DNA from: Leeuwenhoekiella sp. MAR_2009_132
Lineage (GTDB): Bacteria > Bacteroidota > Bacteroidia > Flavobacteriales > Flavobacteriaceae
Assembly (NCBI RefSeq): GCF_000687915.1
Contig: NZ_JHZY01000002.1
Coordinates: forward strand, 1,302,001 to 1,366,000
Direction of reading: 5' to 3'
Length of the DNA: 64,000 nucleotides
Shown: positions 10,740 to 20,386 of the stretch, piece after piece
How positions within the stretch are numbered: position 1 is the first letter of the stretch
Layout: each line of letters begins with the position of its first letter
Translations under genes and position numbers: made by a program
The notes under the pieces: generated by a model
Told to the model about the DNA's origin: nothing
Databases searched by the model: none
What the model saw: the letters and a program-made list of their open reading frames with translations, nothing else

Positions 10740-11543
10740 ATGATTAATAAAAGAGAAATTTTAGGCGAAGTTTTAGGAACTTTTGTAATGGTATTATTCG
10801 GTATTGGGTCTGTAGCTGTGGCTGTACTTTTTAACGGGTATCAAAGTATATTACAAATTGCCATCGCCTGGGGAATTTCAGTAATGCTGGCAATTTACTT
10901 AACCAGACATTTATCTAATGCGCACTTAAATCCTGCGGTAACACTGGCAATGGTGATTAGTAAGCGTATGCCGTCAAGAAAACTTATTCCTTATGTAATT
11001 GCTCAAGTTTTAGGTGCTTTTGCAGCAGGTTGGGTTTTATTTCTCTTATTTAATCCCTCTATAGAGGCTTTTGAAGCGGCGAATACTATTGTGCGAGGCA
11101 GTGCCGAAAGCTGGCAAACTGCAAAGATGTTTGGAGAATTTTATAGTGTTCCCGGTGGTGCTACAGTGAGTATGCCCTTAGCAATTTTTACAGAAGGCTT
11201 TGGAACTTTTTTACTGATGTTATTTATATTCGGTTTTACCGAAGGTTCAAATATAGGAAGACCTCACGATACCCTTGCTCCTGTTTTTATAGGTTTAACC
11301 GTTACCATAATCATATGCCTTATCGCTCATTTAACACAAGCAGGTATTAATCCCGCCCGTGATTTTGGGCCGCGAATGGTAGCTTACTTAACAGGATGGG
11401 GAGATGCTGCATTTCCCGATGATTCCTTTGGGTTCTTTTGGGTTTACATATTAGCTCCCTGTTTAGGAAGTACTGCAGCAGCATTTTTCTTTTGCAAAGT
11501 AGTTGATCCTATTATGAAACATGACCAACCTAATACTCTTTAA
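10740..11543 (+). CDS. glpF: Aquaglyceroporin (GlpF-like MIP channel)
   Basis: 267 residues with six membrane segments and two half-helices. The first NPA box is LNPAVTLA (N64-A66) and the second is INPARDFGPR (N204-D208). An Asp directly after the second NPAR is the hallmark of glycerol-conducting members, as in E. coli GlpF, so glycerol or another small polyol is the likely substrate. Starts at ATG 10740. No glpK or glpD lies next to it. The TAA stop overlaps the stop of the convergent GH13 gene in a shared TTAA at 11540-11543. Confidence 0.92.
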   Translation: MINKREILGEVLGTFVMVLFGIGSVAVAVLFNGYQSILQIAIAWGISVMLAIYLTRHLSNAHLNPAVTLAMVISKRMPSRKLIPYVIAQVLGAFAAGWVLFLLFNPSIEAFEAANTIVRGSAESWQTAKMFGEFYSVPGGATVSMPLAIFTEGFGTFLLMLFIFGFTEGSNIGRPHDTLAPVFIGLTVTIIICLIAHLTQAGINPARDFGPRMVAYLTGWGDAAFPDDSFGFFWVYILAPCLGSTAAAFFFCKVVDPIMKHDQPNTL

Positions 11544-13417
11544 TTCAGCTTAAAAACAAACGATTCTAAAGGTTTTATATCAACACGCATTGTTGCACGC
11601 TCATTAGTAACTTTTAAAATCCCTTTTTGAGTACTGTACAGTTGATCTGTCATCTCATATTCGCCTTCATTTAATCCCCAGATTTCTATAATATTCTTCG
11701 GAAGCTGAAGCTCAAACCCAAAGCTATCCTGAGCATCAAAATTGGTTACCACAACCAATTTATCAGTATCAGACCAGCGTACAAATGAATGCACTCTATC
11801 ATTGTACCATTCGGTATATTGTCTGTTGTGGGCGTGAATATCTGCATATTCACCTGTTATAGCAGAATTAGTTGTACTGAAATTCAATAGGCGCTTATAA
11901 AAATCACGCAATTGGCGCTCATCATCTGTAGATTGCCCACCATCAAATTTTTTATTGTTAACCCAGCGTACTACCGACGGTACACTTCCGTAATCAAAAA
12001 TTGAAGTTCGTGAAGGGTCACCAAAACCTAAATCTTCTGCGGCTGGTTCTCCCAGTTCCTGTCCAAAATAAACCATTGTAGGTGATGTACTAATCAATGT
12101 AGAAACAACCATTGCAGGCTTCCCTTTTTCTGCGTTACCTGCAAACTCAGGACTTGCAATACGCTGCTCGTCATGGTTTTCAAGAAAGTGCAACATATTA
12201 AGAGCGATATCTTTCTGCTCATTTAAAATGGGGGCAATATGATCTGTACTTCCGTGACCTTGCATAATATGCTTTATCGTATCATACAATTCTACTTTAT
12301 CATAGAGGTAATCCATTTTTCCTTTAAAAATGTAATCTCTGTATAATGACGGATTGTAAACTTCAGCAAGTAAAAATGCATTAGGGTTTTTAGTCTTTAT
12401 TGCAGAATTCATATAGCTCCAGAATTCTACCGGCACCATTTCGGCCATATCAAACCTAAAACCATCAATTCCTTTTTCAGTCCAAAAAAGTGCGATTTCT
12501 TTAAACTTAACCCAGCTAGAAGGTACGTCCTTATTTTTCCAGAATTCCTGATGTTGAGCGATATCCCAGTGCCCTGCATCTTCAGGAAGCGGTTCAAAAT
12601 CGATTCCACCATCGGGCCAAATTCCGTAGTTAATTTTTACAGTCTCATACCAATCATTTTGATCGGGTTGAGCAGCACGGCTTCCGTTACCGGTCCATTT
12701 TGCTGGAGATTCATTAAATTTCCTATCTGCAAGACTATATTGCTCGCCACCTAAAGGCAAATAATCATGCTGCCAGTTAGGAACTTTAAAATCTTCACCG
12801 GGTATGTAATAAAAATCATTATCACGTTTGTAAGACATGCTTGTATCATCGTCAGTTCCAAAAGCTGAAGTATGCATTGGCGTATTTAAACTTTCGTACT
12901 TGCGGGCAACATGATTGGGAACGATATCGATGATAACTTTTAAGCCGGCCTTATGCGTACGTTTTACAAGAGCTTCAAATTCTTCTAATCGTTTTAAAGG
13001 ATTTACAGCCATATCAGGATCTACCTGATAATAATCTTTTACTGCATACGGTGAACCTGCTCTACCCTTAACTACATCAGGATCATCATTAGAAATACCG
13101 TAAGCAGTATAATCTGTAATTACCGCGTGATGCGGTACTCCTGTGTACCAAATGTAAGTCGCGCCCAGATCCTTTATTTCATTGAGCGCTTTAGTATCAA
13201 AATCATTAAATTTCCCTACCCCGTTTTCTTCAAGTGTTCCCCAGGGTTTGTTTGTGGTATTGGTATTTCCAAAAAGGCGTGTAAATACGTGGTAAACAAC
13301 TTCTTTTTGAGGTGTATTTTTGGTTTTCATGGTTGCGTCAGATTGTACACTAGTTTCAGTTTTACAACTAAAAAATAAGGTCAAGATAAGTATAAGAAGT
13401 AGTGAATTTCGAATCAT
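11540..13417 (-). CDS. GH13 alpha-amylase-family lipoprotein
   Basis: 625 residues with a lipoprotein signal (lipobox LTLFFSCK, Cys18). The (beta/alpha)8 barrel shows the four GH13 regions: VIIDIVPNHV (about 161-170), GFRFDMAE with the nucleophile Asp323, FLLAEVYN with the acid/base Glu352, and FLENHDEQR with Asp416. The C-terminal beta-domain occupies about 520-625. Lipidation suggests attachment to the outer membrane or periplasmic face. It acts with the Sus-like genes: the gene lies just downstream of the LacI regulator on the same strand (100-base gap), so the two may be co-transcribed. Substrate is probably an alpha-1,4-glucan or maltodextrin. Confidence 0.93.
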   Translation of the reverse strand: MIRNSLLLILILTLFFSCKTETSVQSDATMKTKNTPQKEVVYHVFTRLFGNTNTTNKPWGTLEENGVGKFNDFDTKALNEIKDLGATYIWYTGVPHHAVITDYTAYGISNDDPDVVKGRAGSPYAVKDYYQVDPDMAVNPLKRLEEFEALVKRTHKAGLKVIIDIVPNHVARKYESLNTPMHTSAFGTDDDTSMSYKRDNDFYYIPGEDFKVPNWQHDYLPLGGEQYSLADRKFNESPAKWTGNGSRAAQPDQNDWYETVKINYGIWPDGGIDFEPLPEDAGHWDIAQHQEFWKNKDVPSSWVKFKEIALFWTEKGIDGFRFDMAEMVPVEFWSYMNSAIKTKNPNAFLLAEVYNPSLYRDYIFKGKMDYLYDKVELYDTIKHIMQGHGSTDHIAPILNEQKDIALNMLHFLENHDEQRIASPEFAGNAEKGKPAMVVSTLISTSPTMVYFGQELGEPAAEDLGFGDPSRTSIFDYGSVPSVVRWVNNKKFDGGQSTDDERQLRDFYKRLLNFSTTNSAITGEYADIHAHNRQYTEWYNDRVHSFVRWSDTDKLVVVTNFDAQDSFGFELQLPKNIIEIWGLNEGEYEMTDQLYSTQKGILKVTNERATMRVDIKPLESFVFKLN

Positions 13418-13517
13418 TTTAGAATAATCTACTATTTAAGTTCATTTTTACTGAAATTACAGTGCGGGTCAAACTCTTCTGAAGGTTATACATATAGAAT
13501 ACATAGCATAATACAGT

Positions 13518-14534
13518 TTAAGTTGACTCCCGCTCAATTAATGTGGTTGTAATTACAGTTGTTTTGTAATTCTCTGCTTCCTTGTCACACTCCAACCGGT
13601 CTATAAGCATTTGTGCTGCGGCCTTGCCCATCTCATCACCGTGCTGATTTACCGCCGTTATTGCCGGTGTTGCGTATTGCAATAATTTTCCGTCAGAAAA
13701 ACCTATAATCGCTACATCTTCGGGAATACGTTTACCTTGATTCTGTAACAGTTTCATAGTAATTACCGCAAAAAATTCGTTTACACCAAGTACAGCATCA
13801 AAACTGGTAGTGTCTATAAAATTCTGAATTATGGTATCTGCTTTATCTATATCATCAATTGTAAGTATGAGGCGGTCGTCTAATACAATATCGTGATCTG
13901 CCAGTGCTTTTTTATATCCTTTAGTACGCAAAGAGCCAACACTTATATAATCTTCGGTTGTGATCAAAGCTATACGCCTACGCCCTTGATTTATTAAATG
14001 ACTTATTGCCGTGTACGATCCCCGCATATCGTCAACAATTACCTTATCTGAAATTACTTTATCTGTAATTCTATCGATCATAACCAGCGGCATACCTTGA
14101 TTCTCTATTTCAATAAGGTGATTGTAATCTTCTTTGAGCTGCGTTTCTTTAGATAACGAAATTATAAAGCCATCAACAATACCGCCGCGTGCAAACATTT
14201 CCATACTCAATACTTCCTTCTCAAAAGACTCATTAGATACACATACTAATACATTATAGCCGTTCTTATGAGCAACCTCCTCGACTCCTTTTAACACTGT
14301 TGTAAAAAAATCGTGTACGATTTCGGGTATAAAAAGAGCTATATGCTTGGTTCTGCTATTTTGAAGACTTACTGCAATGTTATTCGGTTTGTAATTATAG
14401 AGTTTTGCAAAAGCCTGTACTTTATCTCGGGTATCCTGCCCTATCTCAGAACTATTTTTCAACGCTTTTGACACGGTAGAGATAGAAACATCAAGTTCTT
14501 TAGCAATATCTTTAAGGGTAATTTTTCTTTTCAT
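13518..14534 (-). CDS. LacI-family transcriptional regulator of the glucan locus
   Basis: About 338 residues from the ATG at 14532-14534; the frame is open seven codons further, but MKRKITLKDIAKEL matches the usual LacI N-terminus. The helix-turn-helix is TLKDIAKELDVSISTVSKAL, followed by the hinge helix (NNIAVSLQNS) that enters the minor groove. The rest is a periplasmic-binding-like sensor domain (about 60-330) that binds a sugar effector. It sits divergent from the susC homologue with 223 bases between starts. It probably controls both that operon and the GH13 gene downstream of it, responding to a maltose-like sugar (inference from context). Confidence 0.93.
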   Translation of the reverse strand: MKRKITLKDIAKELDVSISTVSKALKNSSEIGQDTRDKVQAFAKLYNYKPNNIAVSLQNSRTKHIALFIPEIVHDFFTTVLKGVEEVAHKNGYNVLVCVSNESFEKEVLSMEMFARGGIVDGFIISLSKETQLKEDYNHLIEIENQGMPLVMIDRITDKVISDKVIVDDMRGSYTAISHLINQGRRRIALITTEDYISVGSLRTKGYKKALADHDIVLDDRLILTIDDIDKADTIIQNFIDTTSFDAVLGVNEFFAVITMKLLQNQGKRIPEDVAIIGFSDGKLLQYATPAITAVNQHGDEMGKAAAQMLIDRLECDKEAENYKTTVITTTLIEREST

Positions 14535-14682
14535 TTTACAAGCACTTCTGCTCAAATTTGCGGTTTATTTAAAATTCTGAACAATAGTTAACTTCTTTTG
14601 GCATAAAAAACTTGTCAACACGAAAACGTTAGAGTGATTAGTATTAACATTTAGCGGTACAATATTAACATCCTACTTTAGG

Positions 14683-14690
14683 TAAGTTTG
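14683..14690 (+). promoter_or_regulatory. Candidate -7 promoter element for the susC operon
   Basis: TAAGTTTG matches the Bacteroidota -7 consensus TAnnTTTG exactly and lies 67 bases before the susC ATG. No good TTTG -33 box is found at the normal spacing, so the promoter may depend on an activator. Confidence 0.4.
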
Positions 14691-14757
14691 TCGTGTTAAA
14701 TAATAAAAGTAAAGCAAACTCTATTCAAAAAAACTAAAGATCAATTCAAACAATTTT

Positions 14758-17676
14758 ATGAAAATGTTATTTAAAAGAACACTTTTTCTCTTACTATTAT
14801 TGCCCATTACAACGATTGCGCAATCTATAGTAAGTGGAACTGTAGTTGACGCAACACTGCAACAACCGGTACCCGGTGTAAATGTCATTGTAGAAGGCAC
14901 TACAAACGGTACCACAACAGATTTTGATGGTAAATTCACCCTATCTGGTGTAAACCAGGGATCCAAAATTAGCTTCTCATACCTAGGCTTTAGAACGCAA
15001 ACGATACCGTTTACGGGTCAGGGTACCATAGATGTATCCCTTACTGAAGATGCTTCAGAACTTGATGCTGTGGTGGTTGTAGGGTATGGTACTACTACTA
15101 AAAAAGATCTTACGGGATCTGTAGCTCTTATAGGTGAAGATGATTTCAATAAGGGAAATAATGTAACGGCAGAAAACTTACTTAACGGTAGAGTTGCCGG
15201 TCTTACGGTAAATACAGGAGGATCACCGGGATCAAATTCCGAAATTAGAATACGTGGAGGAGCATCGTTAAATGCTTCAAATGATCCATTAATTGTAATT
15301 GATGGTTTGCCGGTAAGCAATGTTGCCAACGGTACACGATCTATCATTTCCTCTATTAACCCGGCAGATATAGAATCGTTTTCGGTTTTAAAAGATGCTT
15401 CTGCAGCGGCTATTTATGGTAACCGTGGTGCAAATGGGGTTATTATTATTACTACTAAAAAAGGAAAGCAAGGCTTAAAAGTAAACTTTGACAGCCAGGC
15501 AAGTGTATCACGTCTAACCGATAAGATTGATGTATTTAATGCATCAGAATTCCGTAGTTTAGTTACAGAACGCTTCCCAGACCGTGTAGGTTTATTAGGT
15601 AATGCAAACACAGACTGGCAAGATGCTATTTATCGTGATGCATTTTCTTCACAGCATAACCTATCAGTAAGTGGGAGTCTTGCAGATAATTTACCAGCAC
15701 GTCTTTCGGTAGGTTATGCAGATCAAGAAGGTTTGCGTAAAACCTCCTCTTTTGAGCGTACGACTACTTCTCTTTCTTTAAACCCACGTTTTTTTGACGG
15801 AGATTTAAAAATTGATTTTAATGCGAACTTAAACTTTGAGCGCAATCAATTTGCTCCGGGTATTGAAGGTAATGCATTACAGTTTAACCCTACTCAACCT
15901 ATTTACGATCCTAACTCTCAGTATGGCGGATTTTACGAGTACACTGGTGCAAACGGGCGTATTTTAGGAAATGTACCCCGTAACCCGGTTGCACAATTAA
16001 TGCAAACACAAGATGTGGCGAGTGTGCGTCGTTACTACGGAAACTTTAAAGTTGATTACAGACTTCCATTCTATGAGCCTCTACGTGCTGTAGTAAATTT
16101 AGGTTTAGATGAGAGTCAATCAGACCGTTTCTTTGAAATAGACCGTAACAGTGCATTAGGTACTAATGCTGAAGAAGGAGAAACCTTAGGACAACGTTCT
16201 GATACCGATTTTAAATCTTCTAACCGTTTATTTGATGCATATTTGGTGCATACCAAAGCTTTTGGAGATTTCAACACAGAAATTACAGGAGGATACTCGT
16301 ACCAAATATTTGAGAACGAAAATTTCACAACAAACAATGTACGCGACCCTAATGCGGCACCTCCGGAAAACACCATAGATCCTGATGTAGTTTTATTAGC
16401 TTATTTTTTACGCGGTAACTTCAATTACAAGAGTAAGTATTTCTTAAGTGCTTCTATACGTCGTGATGGTACTTCTCGTTTTGGACCAGAAGAGCGTTTT
16501 GGATATTTCCCGGCAGTATCTGGTGCTTGGCAGATTTCTGATGAAGATTTCTTAAAAGAATCTAAGACGTTAAGTTTATTGAAATTACGTTTGGGTTATG
16601 GTATTACCGGTCAACAGGATATCTCATCTCAATATGACTACCTGTCTCGTTATGGCTTAGGAGATAGCAGATCTCAATATCAGTTTGGCAATCAGTTTTT
16701 TACGATAGGACAGCCTTTCTTTAGAAATGCAGGTATTAAATGGGAAGAAATTACAGAATACAACGCAGGTCTTGACTATGGTTTTTTCAACGGAAAACTT
16801 AATGGTTCTCTTGATTTCTTCCGTAAAGAATCTAATGACTTACTTTCATCGGCTCCTGTTCCAGATGGTGTGAACTTTTCCAATCAAGGTTTTCAAAATA
16901 TCGGAAAATTCACAACTCAGGGTATTGAATTTGTGATAGACTACAATGTCGTTTCTAACGATAATTTTAACTGGAATGTAAACTACAATGCAACTTACAT
17001 AGACCGTGAGATAAATCGTTTGGCCTTTGGTCAGGATATTTTAACTCAAGGTATATCTGGTGGTACAGGTAATACAATACAGGTACAACGCGAAGGCTTT
17101 GCTCCTAACTCATTCTTTGTTTACAGACAATTATACGATACTGCAGGTGATCCTATAGAAGGTGCTTATGTAGATGTAAACAGTGATGGTATTCTTAATG
17201 ATGCAGATAAATACATCGCAGGTAATGGCCGTGCAGATGTTACAATGGGCTTCCAATCTACTATGAATTATAAAGATTGGGATTTCAGTTTTAACCTGCG
17301 TGCAAGTTTAGGAAATGACATTTACAACAACGTCAATTCGGGTAACGCACAATACGGTAATGTTTTTAGAACAGTTTTAAACAACGTACCTACACAGGTT
17401 TTAGAAACCAACTTTGTAAACACACCAGATGTTATTTTATCTGATTATTATCTGGAAGATGCAGATTTCTTACGTATGGATAACATTACATTAGGCTACA
17501 CTTTTGACGCTGATAAGCTAGGTAAAGGCACACTAAGACTTTGGACGGGTGTTCAGAATGTATTTGTTATTACTGACTACTCGGGTCTTGACCCTGAAAT
17601 TACTAATAATGGTGTGGACAATACAATTTTCCCAAGAGGACGCACTTTCTTATTCGGACTGAATTATGGATTTTAA
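14758..17676 (+). CDS. susC: SusC/RagA-type TonB-dependent outer-membrane transporter
   Basis: 972 residues. A signal peptide (about 1-22, ending TTIAQ) is followed by a carboxypeptidase-regulatory-like beta domain (about 24-100, SGTVVDATLQQPVPGVNV). The TonB plug follows (about 110-235, with the conserved VVVGYGT just before it and the DPLIVIDGLPV segment), and the rest is a 22-strand beta-barrel ending in aromatic residues (FLFGLNYGF). SusC proteins import oligosaccharides, here probably maltodextrins, using TonB energy and a SusD lid. First gene of the operon susC-susD-two susE/F-like genes. The SusD start lies 10 bases after its stop. Confidence 0.96.
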   Translation: MKMLFKRTLFLLLLLPITTIAQSIVSGTVVDATLQQPVPGVNVIVEGTTNGTTTDFDGKFTLSGVNQGSKISFSYLGFRTQTIPFTGQGTIDVSLTEDASELDAVVVVGYGTTTKKDLTGSVALIGEDDFNKGNNVTAENLLNGRVAGLTVNTGGSPGSNSEIRIRGGASLNASNDPLIVIDGLPVSNVANGTRSIISSINPADIESFSVLKDASAAAIYGNRGANGVIIITTKKGKQGLKVNFDSQASVSRLTDKIDVFNASEFRSLVTERFPDRVGLLGNANTDWQDAIYRDAFSSQHNLSVSGSLADNLPARLSVGYADQEGLRKTSSFERTTTSLSLNPRFFDGDLKIDFNANLNFERNQFAPGIEGNALQFNPTQPIYDPNSQYGGFYEYTGANGRILGNVPRNPVAQLMQTQDVASVRRYYGNFKVDYRLPFYEPLRAVVNLGLDESQSDRFFEIDRNSALGTNAEEGETLGQRSDTDFKSSNRLFDAYLVHTKAFGDFNTEITGGYSYQIFENENFTTNNVRDPNAAPPENTIDPDVVLLAYFLRGNFNYKSKYFLSASIRRDGTSRFGPEERFGYFPAVSGAWQISDEDFLKESKTLSLLKLRLGYGITGQQDISSQYDYLSRYGLGDSRSQYQFGNQFFTIGQPFFRNAGIKWEEITEYNAGLDYGFFNGKLNGSLDFFRKESNDLLSSAPVPDGVNFSNQGFQNIGKFTTQGIEFVIDYNVVSNDNFNWNVNYNATYIDREINRLAFGQDILTQGISGGTGNTIQVQREGFAPNSFFVYRQLYDTAGDPIEGAYVDVNSDGILNDADKYIAGNGRADVTMGFQSTMNYKDWDFSFNLRASLGNDIYNNVNSGNAQYGNVFRTVLNNVPTQVLETNFVNTPDVILSDYYLEDADFLRMDNITLGYTFDADKLGKGTLRLWTGVQNVFVITDYSGLDPEITNNGVDNTIFPRGRTFLFGLNYGF

Positions 17677-17686
17677 TATTAAAAAT

Positions 17687-19291
17687 ATGCTACAATTAAG
17701 AACATTCGCTTTAATGCTACTCCTGGGCGGAGTATTCATTGCCTGCGAATCTGATCTGGATGTAACTCCAGAAGATGATGATGAGCTTTTAGCAGACGGC
17801 TTTTTTGAAAATGAAGGAGCCTATAAGCAAGCACTTGCTGGTGTTTATGCAAACTTAAGTTTAACCAGTATTAATGATCCGGGAGGTTCTAACATCGCCG
17901 GTCTTGATGCAGGTACAGGTCAATACATACGTGGGTTATTCAATCTTCAAAACCTTTCTACAGATGAAGTAATCTGGACGTATGAGAATGACCCGGGTTT
18001 ACGCGGAATGCAACGCAACAGCTGGAGCTCAGACAACCCACTAATTTTGGGAGTATTTGCACGAGCCTCTTATGAAATTGCACTGGCTAATGAGTTTTTA
18101 AGACAAACTACTCCTGAGGCTTTAAGCGGAAGAGGCGAAAGCACAGAGCTTATTGCTACCGTACAAACGTACCGCGCAGAAGCACGGGTATTGCGTGCAT
18201 TAGCAAACTACCATTTGTTAGATATGTTTGGCAAGGCACCTTCAGTAACAGAAAATGATGCTGTAGGATTTGATCAGGTTCCTGAAATAGTAGGAGCAGA
18301 TTTATTCAATTATATTGAAACTGAACTTACTGCTGCCCTACCCGATCTAATCGCTGCGAGACAAAATGAATATGCCCGTGTAGATCAGGGTGTGGCTAAT
18401 ATGTTACTTGCAAAATTATATTTAAATGCAGAAGTATATACCGATACTCCGCGTTATGCAGATTGTGTTGCGGTATGTGAGACATTAATAAGCAGTGGCT
18501 ATAGTTTGACTTCTAATTATTTGTTCAATTTTATGGCAGATAACGACACTAACGGAGCGCAGAACGAAATCATATTTCCCATTGCTAATGATGGTACTAA
18601 TACGCAAAACTTTGGTGGTACAACTATAATTATTCAAGGTGAAGTGGGTGTTCCTGAAAATAACGGTGAAAGCCTGGGTGTTAATGCTACCGGTTTTGGT
18701 GGTTTATTTAGAGTACGACCAGATTTTTCAAGACTTTTTACAGCCAATCCTATTTATCAAAATGATGCGCGTAATACCTTAATTACGGCAGATCGTACGA
18801 TGGAAATAGATAATGTGGGCAACACGGCACAAGGGTATTTAATAACTAAATTCTCAAACCGTACCTCTACAGGAGGCTTTGGTAGTGACCGTACTTTTAC
18901 AGATACAGATTACCCACTTTTTAGATATGCAGACGTATTACTTATGTATGCTGAAGCAACTCTACGTGGTGGCGGTGGTTCTACTGCTCTGGCTCTGGAG
19001 TATGTTAACGATTTGAGAGAACGCGCTTTTGGCAATACCTCAGGAAACATCACTCAGGCACAGCTTACATTAGACTTTTTACTAGATGAGCGTTCTAGAG
19101 AATTGTATTGGGAAAGTCACAGAAGACAAGACCTTATACGTTTTGGAGTATACACCGGTAGCGACTATTTATGGTCTTACAAAGGTGGTCCGCAAGCGGG
19201 TACTTCTATTCCAGAATTTAGAAAGTTGTTTCCTATACCTAATCAAAGTTTATCATCAAATGCTAACCTGACTCAAAACGCAGGTTACTAG
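17687..19291 (+). CDS. susD: SusD/RagB-type glycan-binding lipoprotein
   Basis: About 534 residues from ATG 17687. The frame is also open from 17666, overlapping the susC stop, but the lipoprotein signal starts at MLQLRTFALM with lipobox VFIACES. The fold is the tetratricopeptide-rich SusD type: an N-terminal region with NEGAYKQALAGVYANL, helical repeats around residues 150-260, and the typical C-terminal pattern LDERSRELYWESHRRQDLIR followed by PIPNQSL. It forms the lid of the SusC channel and binds the glycan at the cell surface. Confidence 0.95.
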   Translation: MLQLRTFALMLLLGGVFIACESDLDVTPEDDDELLADGFFENEGAYKQALAGVYANLSLTSINDPGGSNIAGLDAGTGQYIRGLFNLQNLSTDEVIWTYENDPGLRGMQRNSWSSDNPLILGVFARASYEIALANEFLRQTTPEALSGRGESTELIATVQTYRAEARVLRALANYHLLDMFGKAPSVTENDAVGFDQVPEIVGADLFNYIETELTAALPDLIAARQNEYARVDQGVANMLLAKLYLNAEVYTDTPRYADCVAVCETLISSGYSLTSNYLFNFMADNDTNGAQNEIIFPIANDGTNTQNFGGTTIIIQGEVGVPENNGESLGVNATGFGGLFRVRPDFSRLFTANPIYQNDARNTLITADRTMEIDNVGNTAQGYLITKFSNRTSTGGFGSDRTFTDTDYPLFRYADVLLMYAEATLRGGGGSTALALEYVNDLRERAFGNTSGNITQAQLTLDFLLDERSRELYWESHRRQDLIRFGVYTGSDYLWSYKGGPQAGTSIPEFRKLFPIPNQSLSSNANLTQNAGY

Positions 19292-19310
19292 AATTTAAAA
19301 ATCGAAAACT

Positions 19311-20381
19311 ATGATATCAAAATTTAAACAGTTTGTATTCTTAATTGCAGTGGTTGTGGCAGCCGCTTGCAGTGAAGAAGATGAGAAACTAACCGTAGCG
19401 GTAGAAGATGCTCCGCTACTTGCTCAACTCGATATTAATCGGGTTGCATTAGATCAGACAAACCCGGGGAATCCTGCAGTAACTATAAGCTGGAACAAAG
19501 CGAGCTATGGTTTACCTACGTTAGTAACGTATGTTGTTGAGTTTGCAACAGAAGATTCTTTTGAAAATCCGGTAAATGCGTTAACTACTTCAAATACCGA
19601 AGCGACCTTATCTGTTAGTGCATTAAACAATACCGCAAACGCACTGGGGTTTGTTCCTTTTGAGTGGCAACAGGCATATATACGCATCAAGTCTTCAATA
19701 GGCACGCAAACTTCAAATGTGAGTTATTCAGAACCTATTGAGATTAGCATTAATCCGTATTTCTCCTACCCATATGACGATTATTATTTGGTAGGAGCTG
19801 CAACAGCTGCAGACTGGAACAATGACAATAACAATCCGCTTTTATTTAGAAATGCATTTAATGAAAATGAATATACCTATACCGGTAGATTTCTTGCAGA
19901 TGCTTTTAAAATATTAATTAACCGTGGCGCCTGGGCTCCGCAATACGGCCAGGATGGTGGTTCATTGGTTTTAAGAGCTACAGATGACGATCCTGATCCT
20001 CCGGTAATTACTTCTGAAACTGCCGGTTACCGAACGTTTACTGTAAATTTTGCTACGGGTGCATTCTCATTTGAAGATGTTGCTGCAGTTGGTGATGCTT
20101 TTACTTCAGTTTCTGTTACAGGAGACAACGGTAGCTCAGTTGAACTGACTCCACTGTCGTTTGACCCACACATCTGGTATGTGCGCTCTACACAGTTACA
20201 AGCGGGTTCTATTTCTTTTTTAGCTAATGGAAGTACAACTTACGGAGGCTCAACAGAGTTTTCAGGAGTAGCTACTGTCGATGGCGGAAACATTCCGGTA
20301 CCGGTAAAAGATGATTACGAAATCTGGTTTAATGATATCACCGGCGACTACGCGATGATACCTCTTAACTTTTCTAAATAA
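19311..20381 (+). CDS. SusE-like outer-membrane starch-binding lipoprotein
   Basis: 356 residues with lipobox VVAAACS. The N-terminal part (about 30-145) is a SusE-type Ig-like domain (PAVTISWNKA... AYIRIKSS). Two carbohydrate-binding-like modules follow. The first has GAATAADWNNDNNN and GAWAPQYGQDGG (about 160-225), with the tryptophans expected to stack on glucose units. The second (about 255-350) has SFDPHIWYV and EIWFNDITG, but the central Trp-rich stretch seen in the paralogue at 20387 is replaced by TTYGGSTEF. This may have weakened one binding site. Lies 19 bases after susD. Confidence 0.85.
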   Translation: MISKFKQFVFLIAVVVAAACSEEDEKLTVAVEDAPLLAQLDINRVALDQTNPGNPAVTISWNKASYGLPTLVTYVVEFATEDSFENPVNALTTSNTEATLSVSALNNTANALGFVPFEWQQAYIRIKSSIGTQTSNVSYSEPIEISINPYFSYPYDDYYLVGAATAADWNNDNNNPLLFRNAFNENEYTYTGRFLADAFKILINRGAWAPQYGQDGGSLVLRATDDDPDPPVITSETAGYRTFTVNFATGAFSFEDVAAVGDAFTSVSVTGDNGSSVELTPLSFDPHIWYVRSTQLQAGSISFLANGSTTYGGSTEFSGVATVDGGNIPVPVKDDYEIWFNDITGDYAMIPLNFSK

Positions 20382-20386
20382 AAAGT

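Noticed and set aside
14617..14697. Inverted repeat AACACGA / TCGTGTT as a LacI operator
   Set aside because: Seven-base arms separated by about 65 bases are weak, and neither arm forms a compact LacI-type palindrome; it could be chance.
15018..15347. 109-codon minus-strand ORF opposite susC
   Set aside because: Shadow frame; the low-complexity Ser/Thr/Pro content mirrors the susC coding strand.
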